A stretch of DNA of 22,546 nt from an uncultured Eubacteriales bacterium. GTDB lineage: Bacteria > Bacillota > Clostridia > Oscillospirales > Acutalibacteraceae. The stretch is taken from the NCBI GenBank assembly GCA_900540235.1, contig UQEY01000031.1, positions 1 through 22,546 of the forward strand, read 5' to 3'. Every line of letters begins with the position of its first letter. Within the stretch, counting starts at the first letter, position 1. Both the position numbers and the translations under genes were made by a program. The notes below the pieces were generated by a model, which saw nothing but the letters and a program-made list of their open reading frames with translations, had not been told where the DNA came from and did not search any database. Shown here piece by piece: positions 15,025-21,016 of this stretch.

Positions 15025-15221
15025 AATATAATAATTATGATGAGATGCCGATGTTTTTATCTATTAAAGATGTATCGGATACAATAGGTTTGTCAATATC
15101 AAGAATATATGATATAGCAAGCACAGATAAAACCTTCCCATGTGTCGTTCTGGGCAGGCGAAAAGTAGTGCCGAGAGATGAATTTAAATCGTGGATTAAA
15201 GCGAGTTCTAAAGGTTTTTAA
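15021..15221 (+). CDS. Excisionase-type helix-turn-helix protein
   Basis: This is a 66-residue DNA-binding protein of the MerR-like HTH_17 / Xis type. MFLSIKDVSDTIGLSISRIYDIA forms the helix-turn-helix (split: MFLSIKDVSDTIGLS, ISRIYDIA). It is followed by the wing VVLGRRKVVPRDEFKSWI. Such proteins bind the attachment arms and steer the integrase toward excision. An AAGAAGG site lies inside the end of the mazF-like gene, with a four-base overlap. It lies directly upstream of the integrase, the usual position. Confidence 0.85.
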   Translation: MKYNNYDEMPMFLSIKDVSDTIGLSISRIYDIASTDKTFPCVVLGRRKVVPRDEFKSWIKASSKGF

Positions 15222-15304
15222 TGGTCGCAGCCAAACACCCATATTTGTCTGGATATTAGGGAAAAAGTGTGGTATTGTTGGTGTTGCAAAGGAGATGATA
15301 CAAT

Positions 15305-16516
15305 ATGGCAAAAAGAGCCAAAGGAACAGGAACATTGAGAAAAAGAGCAGATGGAAGGTGGGAAGGTCGCCTTTACATCGGCAAAGATGAAAATGGAAAG
15401 AATAAGTACAAAACCGTTACACACATGAAAAAGTCAGAGTGTCAGAAAAAACTCGACATACTTATTGCGGAAAATGAAAAAAGAAAACGCAATGATGGAT
15501 GTAAATACGGTGATTGCGTTAATCCTACCGTTGAGGAATGGAATAAGATCTACATTGAAGATTTTTGCACAGGATACTTAAAACCGAAAACTATATCAGG
15601 ATACAAATCAATGATTAAGAATTATATAAATCCTTACTTGGGTAAATATCACCTCAGAGATTTATCAAAGTTAATCTGTCAGCAATATATAATGGATGTA
15701 TATGAGAATGGCAGAATAAATCAGAAAAGAGCAAGTGACATTGCTCAAGGTCTGAGTTCAAGAACTGTAAAAGATATAAAGATAATTTTACATGCATCTC
15801 TTGAAAAAGCAGTAGATGAAGGGATAATAGATAAAAATCCAACAGATAAATTGAATATGCCTAAAGACAGAGTTAGAGGAATGACAACTCTGACTAAAGA
15901 ACAAAGCAACCGCTTACTTGAAGAAGCCTTCAACAGCGGTTGCTTTGAATTTTATTACCTTGAATTAACAACAGGATTAAGACTTGGTGAAATTCTTGCA
16001 TTAGAGTGGAATGATATAAATTTCCAAAACAAAACACTCTTAATAACTAAACAAGTGCAGAGAATTAACGGTGTATTGCAAACAGAAACTCCGAAAACAA
16101 AAAATTCGGTAAGAACTATTGCGATAAGTTCTGATTGTGCAACGGCACTTGCAAGATTAAAAATGCGACAGCCGAAAGGAACAAAACTCATGTTCCCATC
16201 ACCCGAAACAGGAACATATCGGGATCAGAATGCAGTAACAAGAAAGTTTAAACGAATGTTGAGGCGAGCAGGACTTCCTCAGGAAATCAGATTCCACGAT
16301 TTAAGACACACATGTGCAACAATAGCACTTGAAGAAGGTGTAGAGATTAAAGCACTGTCAAGCATGCTCGGGCACTCAGATGTGGCATTCACAATGAACA
16401 CTTATGTCCATGCAACGAAAAAGATAAAGACATCTGCTGCGGATAAAATGGAAGCAGCCTTTCAAATAGGATACTCAGCAGTTATGGATATTGAATGCAA
16501 ATTAAAAGAAGCATAA
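15305..16516 (+). CDS. Tyrosine site-specific integrase
   Basis: This 403-residue recombinase has an AP2-like arm-binding domain at about 5-60 (GTGTLRKRADGRWEGRLYIG), a SAM-like core-binding domain at about 75-175, and a C-terminal catalytic domain. The catalytic residues visible are Arg226 (TTGLRLGE), Lys264 or Lys266 (PKTKNSVRTI), His331 and Arg334 (HDLRHT), His357 (LGHSD) and Tyr367 (NTYVHA). The full set is intact, so the enzyme should be active. The length and Tn916-Int-like layout fit elements of Firmicutes. A GGAGATG site precedes ATG 15305. The element's anticodon-loop att cores are its probable substrates. Confidence 0.95.
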   Translation: MAKRAKGTGTLRKRADGRWEGRLYIGKDENGKNKYKTVTHMKKSECQKKLDILIAENEKRKRNDGCKYGDCVNPTVEEWNKIYIEDFCTGYLKPKTISGYKSMIKNYINPYLGKYHLRDLSKLICQQYIMDVYENGRINQKRASDIAQGLSSRTVKDIKIILHASLEKAVDEGIIDKNPTDKLNMPKDRVRGMTTLTKEQSNRLLEEAFNSGCFEFYYLELTTGLRLGEILALEWNDINFQNKTLLITKQVQRINGVLQTETPKTKNSVRTIAISSDCATALARLKMRQPKGTKLMFPSPETGTYRDQNAVTRKFKRMLRRAGLPQEIRFHDLRHTCATIALEEGVEIKALSSMLGHSDVAFTMNTYVHATKKIKTSAADKMEAAFQIGYSAVMDIECKLKEA

Positions 16517-16553
16517 TATTATAATGTAATAATTATTATATAATATATAGAAA

Positions 16554-16578
16554 AGCCGTTACAACTGATGTAACGGCT
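16554..16578 (+). terminator. Stem-loop after the integrase
   Basis: AGCCGTTACA (16554-16563) and TGTAACGGCT (16569-16578) form a perfect 10-bp stem with a five-base loop, about 40 bases after the integrase stop. The following T-tract is weak, so termination may be partial. Confidence 0.6.
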
Positions 16579-16594
16579 GAATTACTTTCTGAAA

Positions 16595-16745
16595 ATAAGT
16601 GGTCGCTGTTGTGGTCACAAGAAAGAATATACAGAAATATGCAAAAACAGCAAAAAATATACATTTGCTAAAATATATAATATAAAACATATATTATATA
16701 GAAAAACAGGGAGAATAAGTGGTCATTTAAGGCAGATAAGTGGTC
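16595..16745. repeat. Repeated ATAAGTGGTC boxes at the right element end
   Basis: ATAAGTGGTC occurs at 16595-16604, 16715-16724 and 16736-16745, with a further GTGGTC at 16611-16616. The last two full copies are 21 bp apart, two helical turns. They are good candidates for arm-type sites bound by the integrase AP2-like domain or by the excisionase. The rest of the 16517-16830 stretch is AT-rich and holds no gene. Confidence 0.6.
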
Positions 16746-16781
16746 GTAAAAATGATGATTTTAATTAAGCCCAAGAAAACA

Positions 16782-16826
16782 AAAAATCCTTGAAACCAAG
16801 TAATATCAACGGTTTCAAGGATTTTT
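16782..16826 (-). terminator. Terminator of the element-borne tRNA-Arg
   Basis: A perfect 16-bp inverted repeat (16782-16797 with 16811-16826) carries A/T tracts on both outer ends. It lies five bases past the CCA end of the tRNA on the minus strand and could also stop plus-strand transcription. Confidence 0.85.
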
Positions 16827-16830
16827 ATAT

Positions 16831-16907
16831 TGGTACGCTGGAAGGGACTCGAACCCCCGACCTTCTGGTTCGTAGCCAGACACTCTATCCAACTGAGCTA
16901 CCAGCGC
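16831..16907 (-). tRNA. tRNA-Arg(ACG), carried inside the element
   Basis: The minus strand folds into a complete 77-nt tRNA. Acceptor GCGCTGG pairs with CCAGCGT, the D-arm is GCTC/GAGT, and the anticodon stem TCTGG/CCAGA encloses loop CTACGAA with anticodon ACG. The T-arm is GGGGG/CCCTT with two G-U pairs, and CCA is encoded. It decodes CGU, CGC and CGA when A34 is modified to inosine. It differs from the split host tRNA in the acceptor, anticodon stem and T-arm, so it is not a recent duplicate. The host tRNA promoter lies upstream of it. Gene and anticodon are secure; its status as element cargo is inferred from the flanking att cores. Confidence 0.95.
16866..16878. other. Third copy of the att core, inside the intact tRNA-Arg
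   Basis: TGGTTCGTAGCCA also forms the anticodon arm of the intact tRNA, 92 bp from the right core. It is a possible alternative crossover site for the integrase. Confidence 0.6.
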
Positions 16908-16957
16908 TTACAAGCTATTAAATTTTTAATTATGCACTTTATGCAAAAACAACACAT

Positions 16958-16970
16958 TGGTTCGTAGCCA
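16958..16970. other. Right attachment core (att)
   Basis: TGGTTCGTAGCCA, the right-hand copy of the core, joins element DNA to the 5' half of the host tRNA-Arg. Outward it continues as tRNA; inward it is AT-rich spacer. Confidence 0.8.
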
Positions 16971-16999
16971 GTCACTCTATCCAGCTGAGCTACCGGCGC
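16958..16999 (-). pseudogene. 5' half of the split tRNA-Arg(ACG)
   Basis: The minus strand runs from acceptor GCGCCGG through a GCTC/GAGT D-arm and anticodon strand ACTGG into the anticodon loop CTACGAA, then leaves tRNA sequence after CCA. The acceptor pairs with CCGGCGT and the anticodon strand with CCAGT of the half at 13272-13319. It keeps the host promoter. Confidence 0.85.
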
Positions 17000-17030
17000 A
17001 TTTATGTGCTGCACTTTTTTGTGCTTAAAC

Positions 17031-17059
17031 AATATAACACAAAAGAAGTTAAAATGCAA
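17031..17059 (-). promoter_or_regulatory. Host tRNA-Arg promoter
   Basis: TTGCAT (17059-17054) and TATATT (17036-17031) are spaced by exactly 17 bases on the minus strand, about 30 bases before the tRNA 5' end. After integration it would transcribe the 5' half and then the intact element tRNA up to its terminator. Confidence 0.6.
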
Positions 17060-17067
17060 CACTTTTT

Positions 17068-17508
17068 TTAATTTTTATAGAGATTATTTGAAATATACTT
17101 TTCAAGAATGTTTGCGCTAAGCTCCACAAGTTCGGCACAAGGACGCTTTCTGTAGTATTCTTTAGTTCGCATTTCTGCAAGAGGGGAATCGGGACCCGGT
17201 TCGCTCAAACCTAAAAGCTCACGGCAAACGATTGAACCGTTAATATCCCTAAACTCGTTTGCACATTCCTGCACACGCTTATAAATTCCCGATTTATCGT
17301 CGTCATAAAGTGCAGAGATAACGAAAGCCATACCCGAAACAGTACCGCAAACCTCTCTCATTCTGCCGATACCTGCGCCGAAACCCGTTGTAAGTTTTAT
17401 TACAAGGTCGCTGTCCATACCCATTTCCTCGCTGAAAGCGGCGGCAACAGCCTGAGCGCAGTTAAGACCTGTCATAAATAATTCTTTCGCTTTTTCACCT
17501 TTAGTCAT
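17068..17508 (-). CDS. C_GCAxxG_C_C family putative redox protein
   Basis: The 146-residue cysteine-rich protein matches the C_GCAxxG_C_C family (PF09719), with LNCAQAV at 16-21, GFGAGIGRMREVCGTVSG at 42-59 and further cysteines at 82, 95 and 124. The five spaced cysteines suggest metal or redox chemistry; the family has no firmly established reaction. There is no signal peptide, so it is cytoplasmic. An AGGGG site lies six bases before the ATG. It follows the zinc-ribbon protein gene by about 70 bases and may share its promoter. No selenocysteine TGA is visible at the cysteine positions. Confidence 0.8.
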   Translation of the reverse strand: MTKGEKAKELFMTGLNCAQAVAAAFSEEMGMDSDLVIKLTTGFGAGIGRMREVCGTVSGMAFVISALYDDDKSGIYKRVQECANEFRDINGSIVCRELLGLSEPGPDSPLAEMRTKEYYRKRPCAELVELSANILEKYISNNLYKN

Positions 17509-17538
17509 AATAAACCCCTATACATATTATTATTAAAA

Positions 17539-17557
17539 GGGCGAACAATGTTTGCCC
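17539..17557 (-). repeat. Small GC-rich palindrome, GTAGGGG-type repeat copy
   Basis: On the minus strand GGGCAAA and TTCGCCC arms, with one G-T wobble, flank CATTG. It resembles the hairpins at 19830-19853 and 22493-22519 and lies between two minus-strand genes. Confidence 0.5.
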
Positions 17558-17575
17558 ATCGGAAACCTTTAATTT

Positions 17576-18433
17576 TTATTCGCCGAAATTAATTTCGGAA
17601 GTGTCGGACGGAATCTGAGTGTCGACCGAAGCAGTAGTTTCCGGTGCGGCTGTGGTTGTGGTTGCAGGTTCGCTTTCAATCGGGGAAAATACGGCTGAAA
17701 AACTTGCGTTCTCATTAGCGGTGAAAGAATATTCCTCGCTGTCGCTCACTTTGACGCCGTCTGAATACCAACCGTCAAACTTATAACCGTCATCGGCACG
17801 GGCAAAAAGAGTAACGGTTTTGCCGTTTTCATATTTGCCGTCACCCTCCGTTTCGCCACCGCCGCTTGAACTTGTGTTGATTATCCAAAGATTTGCGGTA
17901 GTAGACTTGGTGGTTTTTTCGGTTGTGGTTTGCTTTGTTGTTTCCTTAGTTGTTGTAACCTTTTTTGTTGTGGAATTTTTTGTATGCGAACGATTTCCGT
18001 TTTCGTCCGAGTCGTCAGCCAAAGAAGAAATTTTTGTAAGTTCGTTTGTCGTTTCCTTTTTGTCGGCATTTTTGTTGTGCGCTATAGCAACGACCGAAGC
18101 AATGATTGCAATAAGAATAACGGCTAAAATTGCAATTACGATAATGCTTTTTTTCTCGGCGCTTTTGCTCTCGTCGTTATTTGAATTTTTGCGCTGAGGT
18201 TCTTCATATTCGTAATCGTTTTGATTACTTTCATTATAATATTTGTCAGAGCCGTTTGAAGCGTATTGCTCACTTGAACTTTTATTTTCGTTTACTGCTT
18301 TGAATGTTTGAGTCTTTTCATTGTCGGCGGCTTCTATATTTTCTATGTCATCTTCGTCGTAAAGAGGAGAACCGCACACTTCGCATATGTATCTGTTGTC
18401 GTCATTGTCTGCTCCGCAGTTTTTACATCTCAT
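17576..18433 (-). CDS. Zinc-ribbon membrane protein with extracellular B-repeat-like domain
   Basis: The protein has about 285 residues. An N-terminal zinc ribbon with two CxxC knuckles (CKNCGADND and CEVCG) is followed by an acidic, Asn/Ser-rich cytoplasmic stretch and one membrane helix (IIVIAILAVILIAIIASVVA). A long Thr/Lys-rich linker leads to a B-repeat-like domain (GKTVTLFARADDGYKFDGWY, ending FSAVFSP) and a Thr/Ala-rich tail. The layout implies a cytoplasmic ribbon and a domain in the cell wall. ATG 18433 is chosen over a GTG at 18442 because the AAGGAG site overlaps the latter. Function is unknown. It has its own strong promoter. Confidence 0.75.
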   Translation of the reverse strand: MRCKNCGADNDDNRYICEVCGSPLYDEDDIENIEAADNEKTQTFKAVNENKSSSEQYASNGSDKYYNESNQNDYEYEEPQRKNSNNDESKSAEKKSIIVIAILAVILIAIIASVVAIAHNKNADKKETTNELTKISSLADDSDENGNRSHTKNSTTKKVTTTKETTKQTTTEKTTKSTTANLWIINTSSSGGGETEGDGKYENGKTVTLFARADDGYKFDGWYSDGVKVSDSEEYSFTANENASFSAVFSPIESEPATTTTAAPETTASVDTQIPSDTSEINFGE

Positions 18434-18489
18434 TTTTGTCACTCCTTATCAATTTGTACATTCACTACAATTTGTATTATTTGAAAGAT

Positions 18490-18518
18490 ATTATACCATA
18501 TATGTGTCTAAATCTCAA
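18490..18518 (-). promoter_or_regulatory. Promoter of the zinc-ribbon protein gene
   Basis: TTGAGA (18518-18513) and TATAAT (18495-18490) are separated by 17 bases on the minus strand, giving a leader of about 50 bases. It is divergent from the promoter at 18567-18593. Confidence 0.7.
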
Positions 18519-18566
18519 TGTAAAAATAAATTTTTTAAAAATTATGACTTATTTTTAAAATTTCTA

Positions 18567-18593
18567 TTGACATTTTGTGTGATTTAATATAAA
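18567..18593 (+). promoter_or_regulatory. Promoter of the lipoprotein gene
   Basis: A consensus TTGACA (18567-18572) is followed after 15 bases by TATAAA (18588-18593); a TAAATT at 17-base spacing is an alternative. The leader is about 50 bases and contains an AAAGGGG ribosome binding site before ATG 18653. Confidence 0.6.
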
Positions 18594-18652
18594 TTTAATA
18601 TGTAGCGTTTGATAAAACGGATTCGTATAATTCTGAAAGGGGAACCCTGAAA

Positions 18653-19636
18653 ATGAACAAATATGTGAAAAAAGGCTTGTCTATTGTACTTGCTACAGGT
18701 TTAATTGCAAGCTCATTTGCAGGATGTGCAAAAATCAATTATGTAACAAACGGAGCTATTACAGCTATCCATCAAATTAAAGACGGTAGTTGGCAAAAAC
18801 AAGCTGCTGACGATGCCAATGCAGGTTCATCAGACGATGTTTCTGTACTTGACAAATCATTTGAAGCAGGTACATACGGCGGAGTTAAGTTTGACTCTCT
18901 TGAGGATGTTGCTAACTATTATGTAAAGGCTTACGATTACACTAAGAGCCTTACTGCCGAGTACACCAATGAGGACGGCGGCACTGAAACTTTCTACAAG
19001 CTTCTCGGTAACGAAGAGCTTAATGTTGGTTCTGTTATGATTGACGGCAAAGAAAATGCTGTTATCAACAAGCTTGTTCCGGGTATTGTAGGCGGTTTGT
19101 TTGCTCCTAATATTTACGGTCTTGTTCCTTGTAACAACCGTAACCCTAAGCTTGATAACTATAATGTTGACGAAAAAGACCCTGGCGAAAAGGACTTCAC
19201 AAAGTCATATGTTAAGGCAGAAGATATCCTTGACGCTAACATCGTTGACAACGGCGACGGTACTATTACAATGACAATTCAGCCTAAGGCTGCTGAAATG
19301 AGTATGAGAGGTGAAGACTCACAGGGTGACTTCTTTGAAGTTCTCGGTGATATCAGCGGCGTTGTATCTCAAATCAGCGTTATCTCATTTGCTCAGGGTA
19401 CAGCAGAAGATAACATTAAGGTTACTTACAAGGGCGGTACTGTTGTTTGCACAATCAATACCAAGACAAACGAAATTACTAAGGCTGATTACAATATGAT
19501 TGCCGAAGTTGCTGTTAACCACGCAACCGTAACAGTAATTAAGGATAAGAGTGCATCTCTTACAATTACTTATAAGAACTCATTCCCTGCTTCTGACGAC
19601 TACCTCAAGGAAACAAAGGGTATCACAAGAAAGTAA
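18653..19636 (+). CDS. Lipoprotein of unknown function
   Basis: The 327-residue protein has a lipoprotein signal peptide ending in SSFAGC, with Cys25 as the lipid anchor. The mature part is acidic and soluble-looking, with segments GGVKFDSLEDVANYYVKAYD, DNGDGTITMTIQPKA and GTVVCTINTKTNEITKADYN. The last two suggest a beta-rich fold in which repeated strands end in a helix-poor C-terminus. I do not recognise the family. The gene uses codons such as GTT, CTT and AAG more uniformly than its neighbours and has a consensus -35, a strong ribosome binding site and a strong terminator. Together these suggest high expression. It is a single-gene unit. Confidence 0.8.
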   Translation: MNKYVKKGLSIVLATGLIASSFAGCAKINYVTNGAITAIHQIKDGSWQKQAADDANAGSSDDVSVLDKSFEAGTYGGVKFDSLEDVANYYVKAYDYTKSLTAEYTNEDGGTETFYKLLGNEELNVGSVMIDGKENAVINKLVPGIVGGLFAPNIYGLVPCNNRNPKLDNYNVDEKDPGEKDFTKSYVKAEDILDANIVDNGDGTITMTIQPKAAEMSMRGEDSQGDFFEVLGDISGVVSQISVISFAQGTAEDNIKVTYKGGTVVCTINTKTNEITKADYNMIAEVAVNHATVTVIKDKSASLTITYKNSFPASDDYLKETKGITRK

Positions 19637-19660
19637 TAAAGTATAGAGTTTAATTTATCG

Positions 19661-19689
19661 GAGCATCTCGAAAGAGATGCTCTTTTTTT
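19661..19689 (+). terminator. Terminator of the lipoprotein gene
   Basis: GAGCATCTC/GAGATGCTC is a perfect 9-bp stem with a four-base GAAA loop, followed by seven T residues. It lies about 25 bases after the stop. Confidence 0.92.
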
Positions 19690-19715
19690 CGTCGTCGCAA
19701 GTTCCATATCGTTCA

Positions 19716-19752
19716 AAATAACTTTTGTTTATAATTTGAGCAAAAGTTATTT
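19716..19752. repeat. 12-bp perfect inverted repeat
   Basis: AAATAACTTTTG (19716-19727) and CAAAAGTTATTT (19741-19752) flank a 13-base AT-rich loop. It lies just before the 36-nt hairpin repeat and may be part of the same inserted unit. No T-run follows it. Confidence 0.6.
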
Positions 19753-19776
19753 ATCGCTCATTCCACTGCTCCTCCT

Positions 19777-19812
19777 CTCAAAATCTGCCGTACAGTGGTG
19801 CGACAGATTTTG
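19777..19812. repeat. 36-nt hairpin repeat, copy 3
   Basis: AAAATCTG and CAGATTTT arms enclose the same core as copy 2, including GTACAGTGGTGCG. The stem carries the compensating T-A in place of A-T. Confidence 0.75.
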
Positions 19813-19829
19813 TGTTTAGAAAAACCACC

Positions 19830-19853
19830 GTAGGGGCGAATATCATTCGCCCG
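19830..19853. repeat. GTAGGGG-stem-CCCG palindromic repeat
   Basis: GTAGGGGCGAA-TATCA-TTCGCCCG forms a 7-bp GC-rich hairpin. The same framing (GTAGGGG on one side, CCCG on the other) occurs at 22493-22519 around a different stem. The remainder of 19637-19965 holds only these repeats and no gene. Confidence 0.6.
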
Positions 19854-19965
19854 TTTAAGATTTGTTCCGTTTTCAGAATATCTAAATCGAAAAACAATAT
19901 GGAATATGCTGTGCTCTTTTTGCATATACATATAAACATAAAGATAAAATGAAAAGAGTGACAAA

Positions 19966-20877
19966 ATGAAATTTTATCCGGAGGGCGTGAATTTAAGCCT
20001 TGCCAAAACATTTGAGAGCATTGACGAAATAAAAGAAGCAATTATGAAAGAAGAAACGGTTGAAGGCAGGGTGCTTCTTTGCGACAAGGAACACAATTTA
20101 CATATTGACCTGGGCGTGATTAGGGGCATTATTCCGAGGGAAGAGGGTGCGCTCGGTATAGCCAGCGGAAGCGTTCGTGATATTGCGCTTATATCGAAAG
20201 TCGGGAAAAATGTGTGCTTTAATATAATTGGTTTTCAGCGTGATATTTTCGGAAATACCTGTGCTCTTCTTTCAAGACGAATTGCTCAGGAAAAGTGCAA
20301 AAATGAATTTCTCGATAAACTCATTTGCGGCGATGTGATTGACGCAAAAGTTACCCACCTTGAAAAATTCGGCGCTTTTATTGATATCGGTGCCGGGATA
20401 AATGCACTTATTCCTATTGATATGCTGTCGGTTTCACGCATAAGTCATCCAAATCAAAGAGTTTTTGAGGGCGAAAAAATCAGGGTCGTTTTGCGCAAAC
20501 GAGAGGAAGAAAAGCTCACTTTTTCGCTAAAAGAACTGCTTGGCACTTGGGAAGAAAACGCTAATCTTTTTGCTGTAGGCGAAACGGTTACGGGTATTGT
20601 AAGAAGTATTGAAGATTACGGCGTGTTTGTTGAACTTGCGCCTAATTTGGCAGGTCTTGCCGAACTTCAAAACGGACTTTTTGAGGGTCAAAGCGTTGCG
20701 ATTTATATTAAATCTGTCATACCGCAGAAGATGAAAATCAAGCTGATTATTGTTGAGGCTTACGGCAAAGAGGAGGAGCCGGGCGAGCTTGTTTATTTTG
20801 AAAAAGGTGAGCATATCGATTATTGGCTTTATTCACCCGAGGGGAGCACGAAGCTGATTGAAACAGATTTTTCCTGA
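19966..20877 (+). CDS. Protein with three S1 RNA-binding domains
   Basis: The 303-residue protein is built of three S1-type OB folds. They lie at about 30-105 (EGRVLLCDKEHNLHIDLG, then GIIPREE), about 120-190 (GDVIDAKVTHLEKFGAFIDIG, then ALIPIDML) and about 203-265 (GETVTGIVRSIEDYGVFVELA, then GLAELQ). It resembles the ribosomal protein S1-like proteins of Firmicutes rather than a full six-domain S1, and should bind RNA in the cytoplasm. No catalytic domain is seen. The ribosome binding site is weak (AAAAGAG), so translation may be modest. It appears to be a separate unit. Confidence 0.8.
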   Translation: MKFYPEGVNLSLAKTFESIDEIKEAIMKEETVEGRVLLCDKEHNLHIDLGVIRGIIPREEGALGIASGSVRDIALISKVGKNVCFNIIGFQRDIFGNTCALLSRRIAQEKCKNEFLDKLICGDVIDAKVTHLEKFGAFIDIGAGINALIPIDMLSVSRISHPNQRVFEGEKIRVVLRKREEEKLTFSLKELLGTWEENANLFAVGETVTGIVRSIEDYGVFVELAPNLAGLAELQNGLFEGQSVAIYIKSVIPQKMKIKLIIVEAYGKEEEPGELVYFEKGEHIDYWLYSPEGSTKLIETDFS

Positions 20878-20919
20878 TTGCCGCCAAAATATCAGCCTTA
20901 TAATTAGTTATATTTACTA

Positions 20920-20948
20920 TTGATTTACAGTTTTCTTTTCTGTATAAT
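20920..20948 (+). promoter_or_regulatory. Promoter of the DUF1846 gene
   Basis: TTGATT (20920-20925) and TATAAT (20943-20948) are separated by exactly 17 bases. The transcript would start near 20955, immediately before the hairpin at 20959-20986. Confidence 0.75.
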
Positions 20949-20958
20949 ATTTAAGTAC

Positions 20959-20989
20959 AAACGGTTGTATGTGAGTACAGCCGTTTTTT
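20959..20989 (+). terminator. Terminator-like hairpin at the start of the DUF1846 transcript
   Basis: An 11-bp stem (20959-20969 with 20976-20986, one G-T) with a six-base loop runs into a T-run. It could end the S1-protein message, about 80 bases after its stop. It also lies within the first bases of the next transcript, where it could attenuate it. A small competing hairpin, TACAA/TTGTA (20956-20969), overlaps the first arm. Confidence 0.7.
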
Positions 20990-21016
20990 ATTTTGTTAAA
21001 TTTACGGAGAGAGAAT

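Larger units (their letters stand above)
13307..16970. mobile_element. Integrated element in tRNA-Arg(ACG), about 3.65 kb
   Basis: The element is bounded by the 13-bp direct repeat TGGTTCGTAGCCA (13307-13319 and 16958-16970), the symmetrical anticodon stem-loop sequence of tRNA-Arg. It encodes an HTH-like protein, a GC-rich non-coding block, a MazF-like protein, an excisionase, a tyrosine integrase and a complete tRNA-Arg(ACG). No replication, conjugation or phage structural genes are present. It is either a minimal satellite-type element or a remnant of a larger one. Anticodon-loop integration is known for tyrosine recombinases. Confidence 0.85.

Noticed and set aside
16908..16957. Separate promoter for the element-borne tRNA
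   Set aside because: TTGCAT is followed only by AT-rich sequence without a good -10 at proper spacing. Transcription from the host tRNA promoter is simpler.
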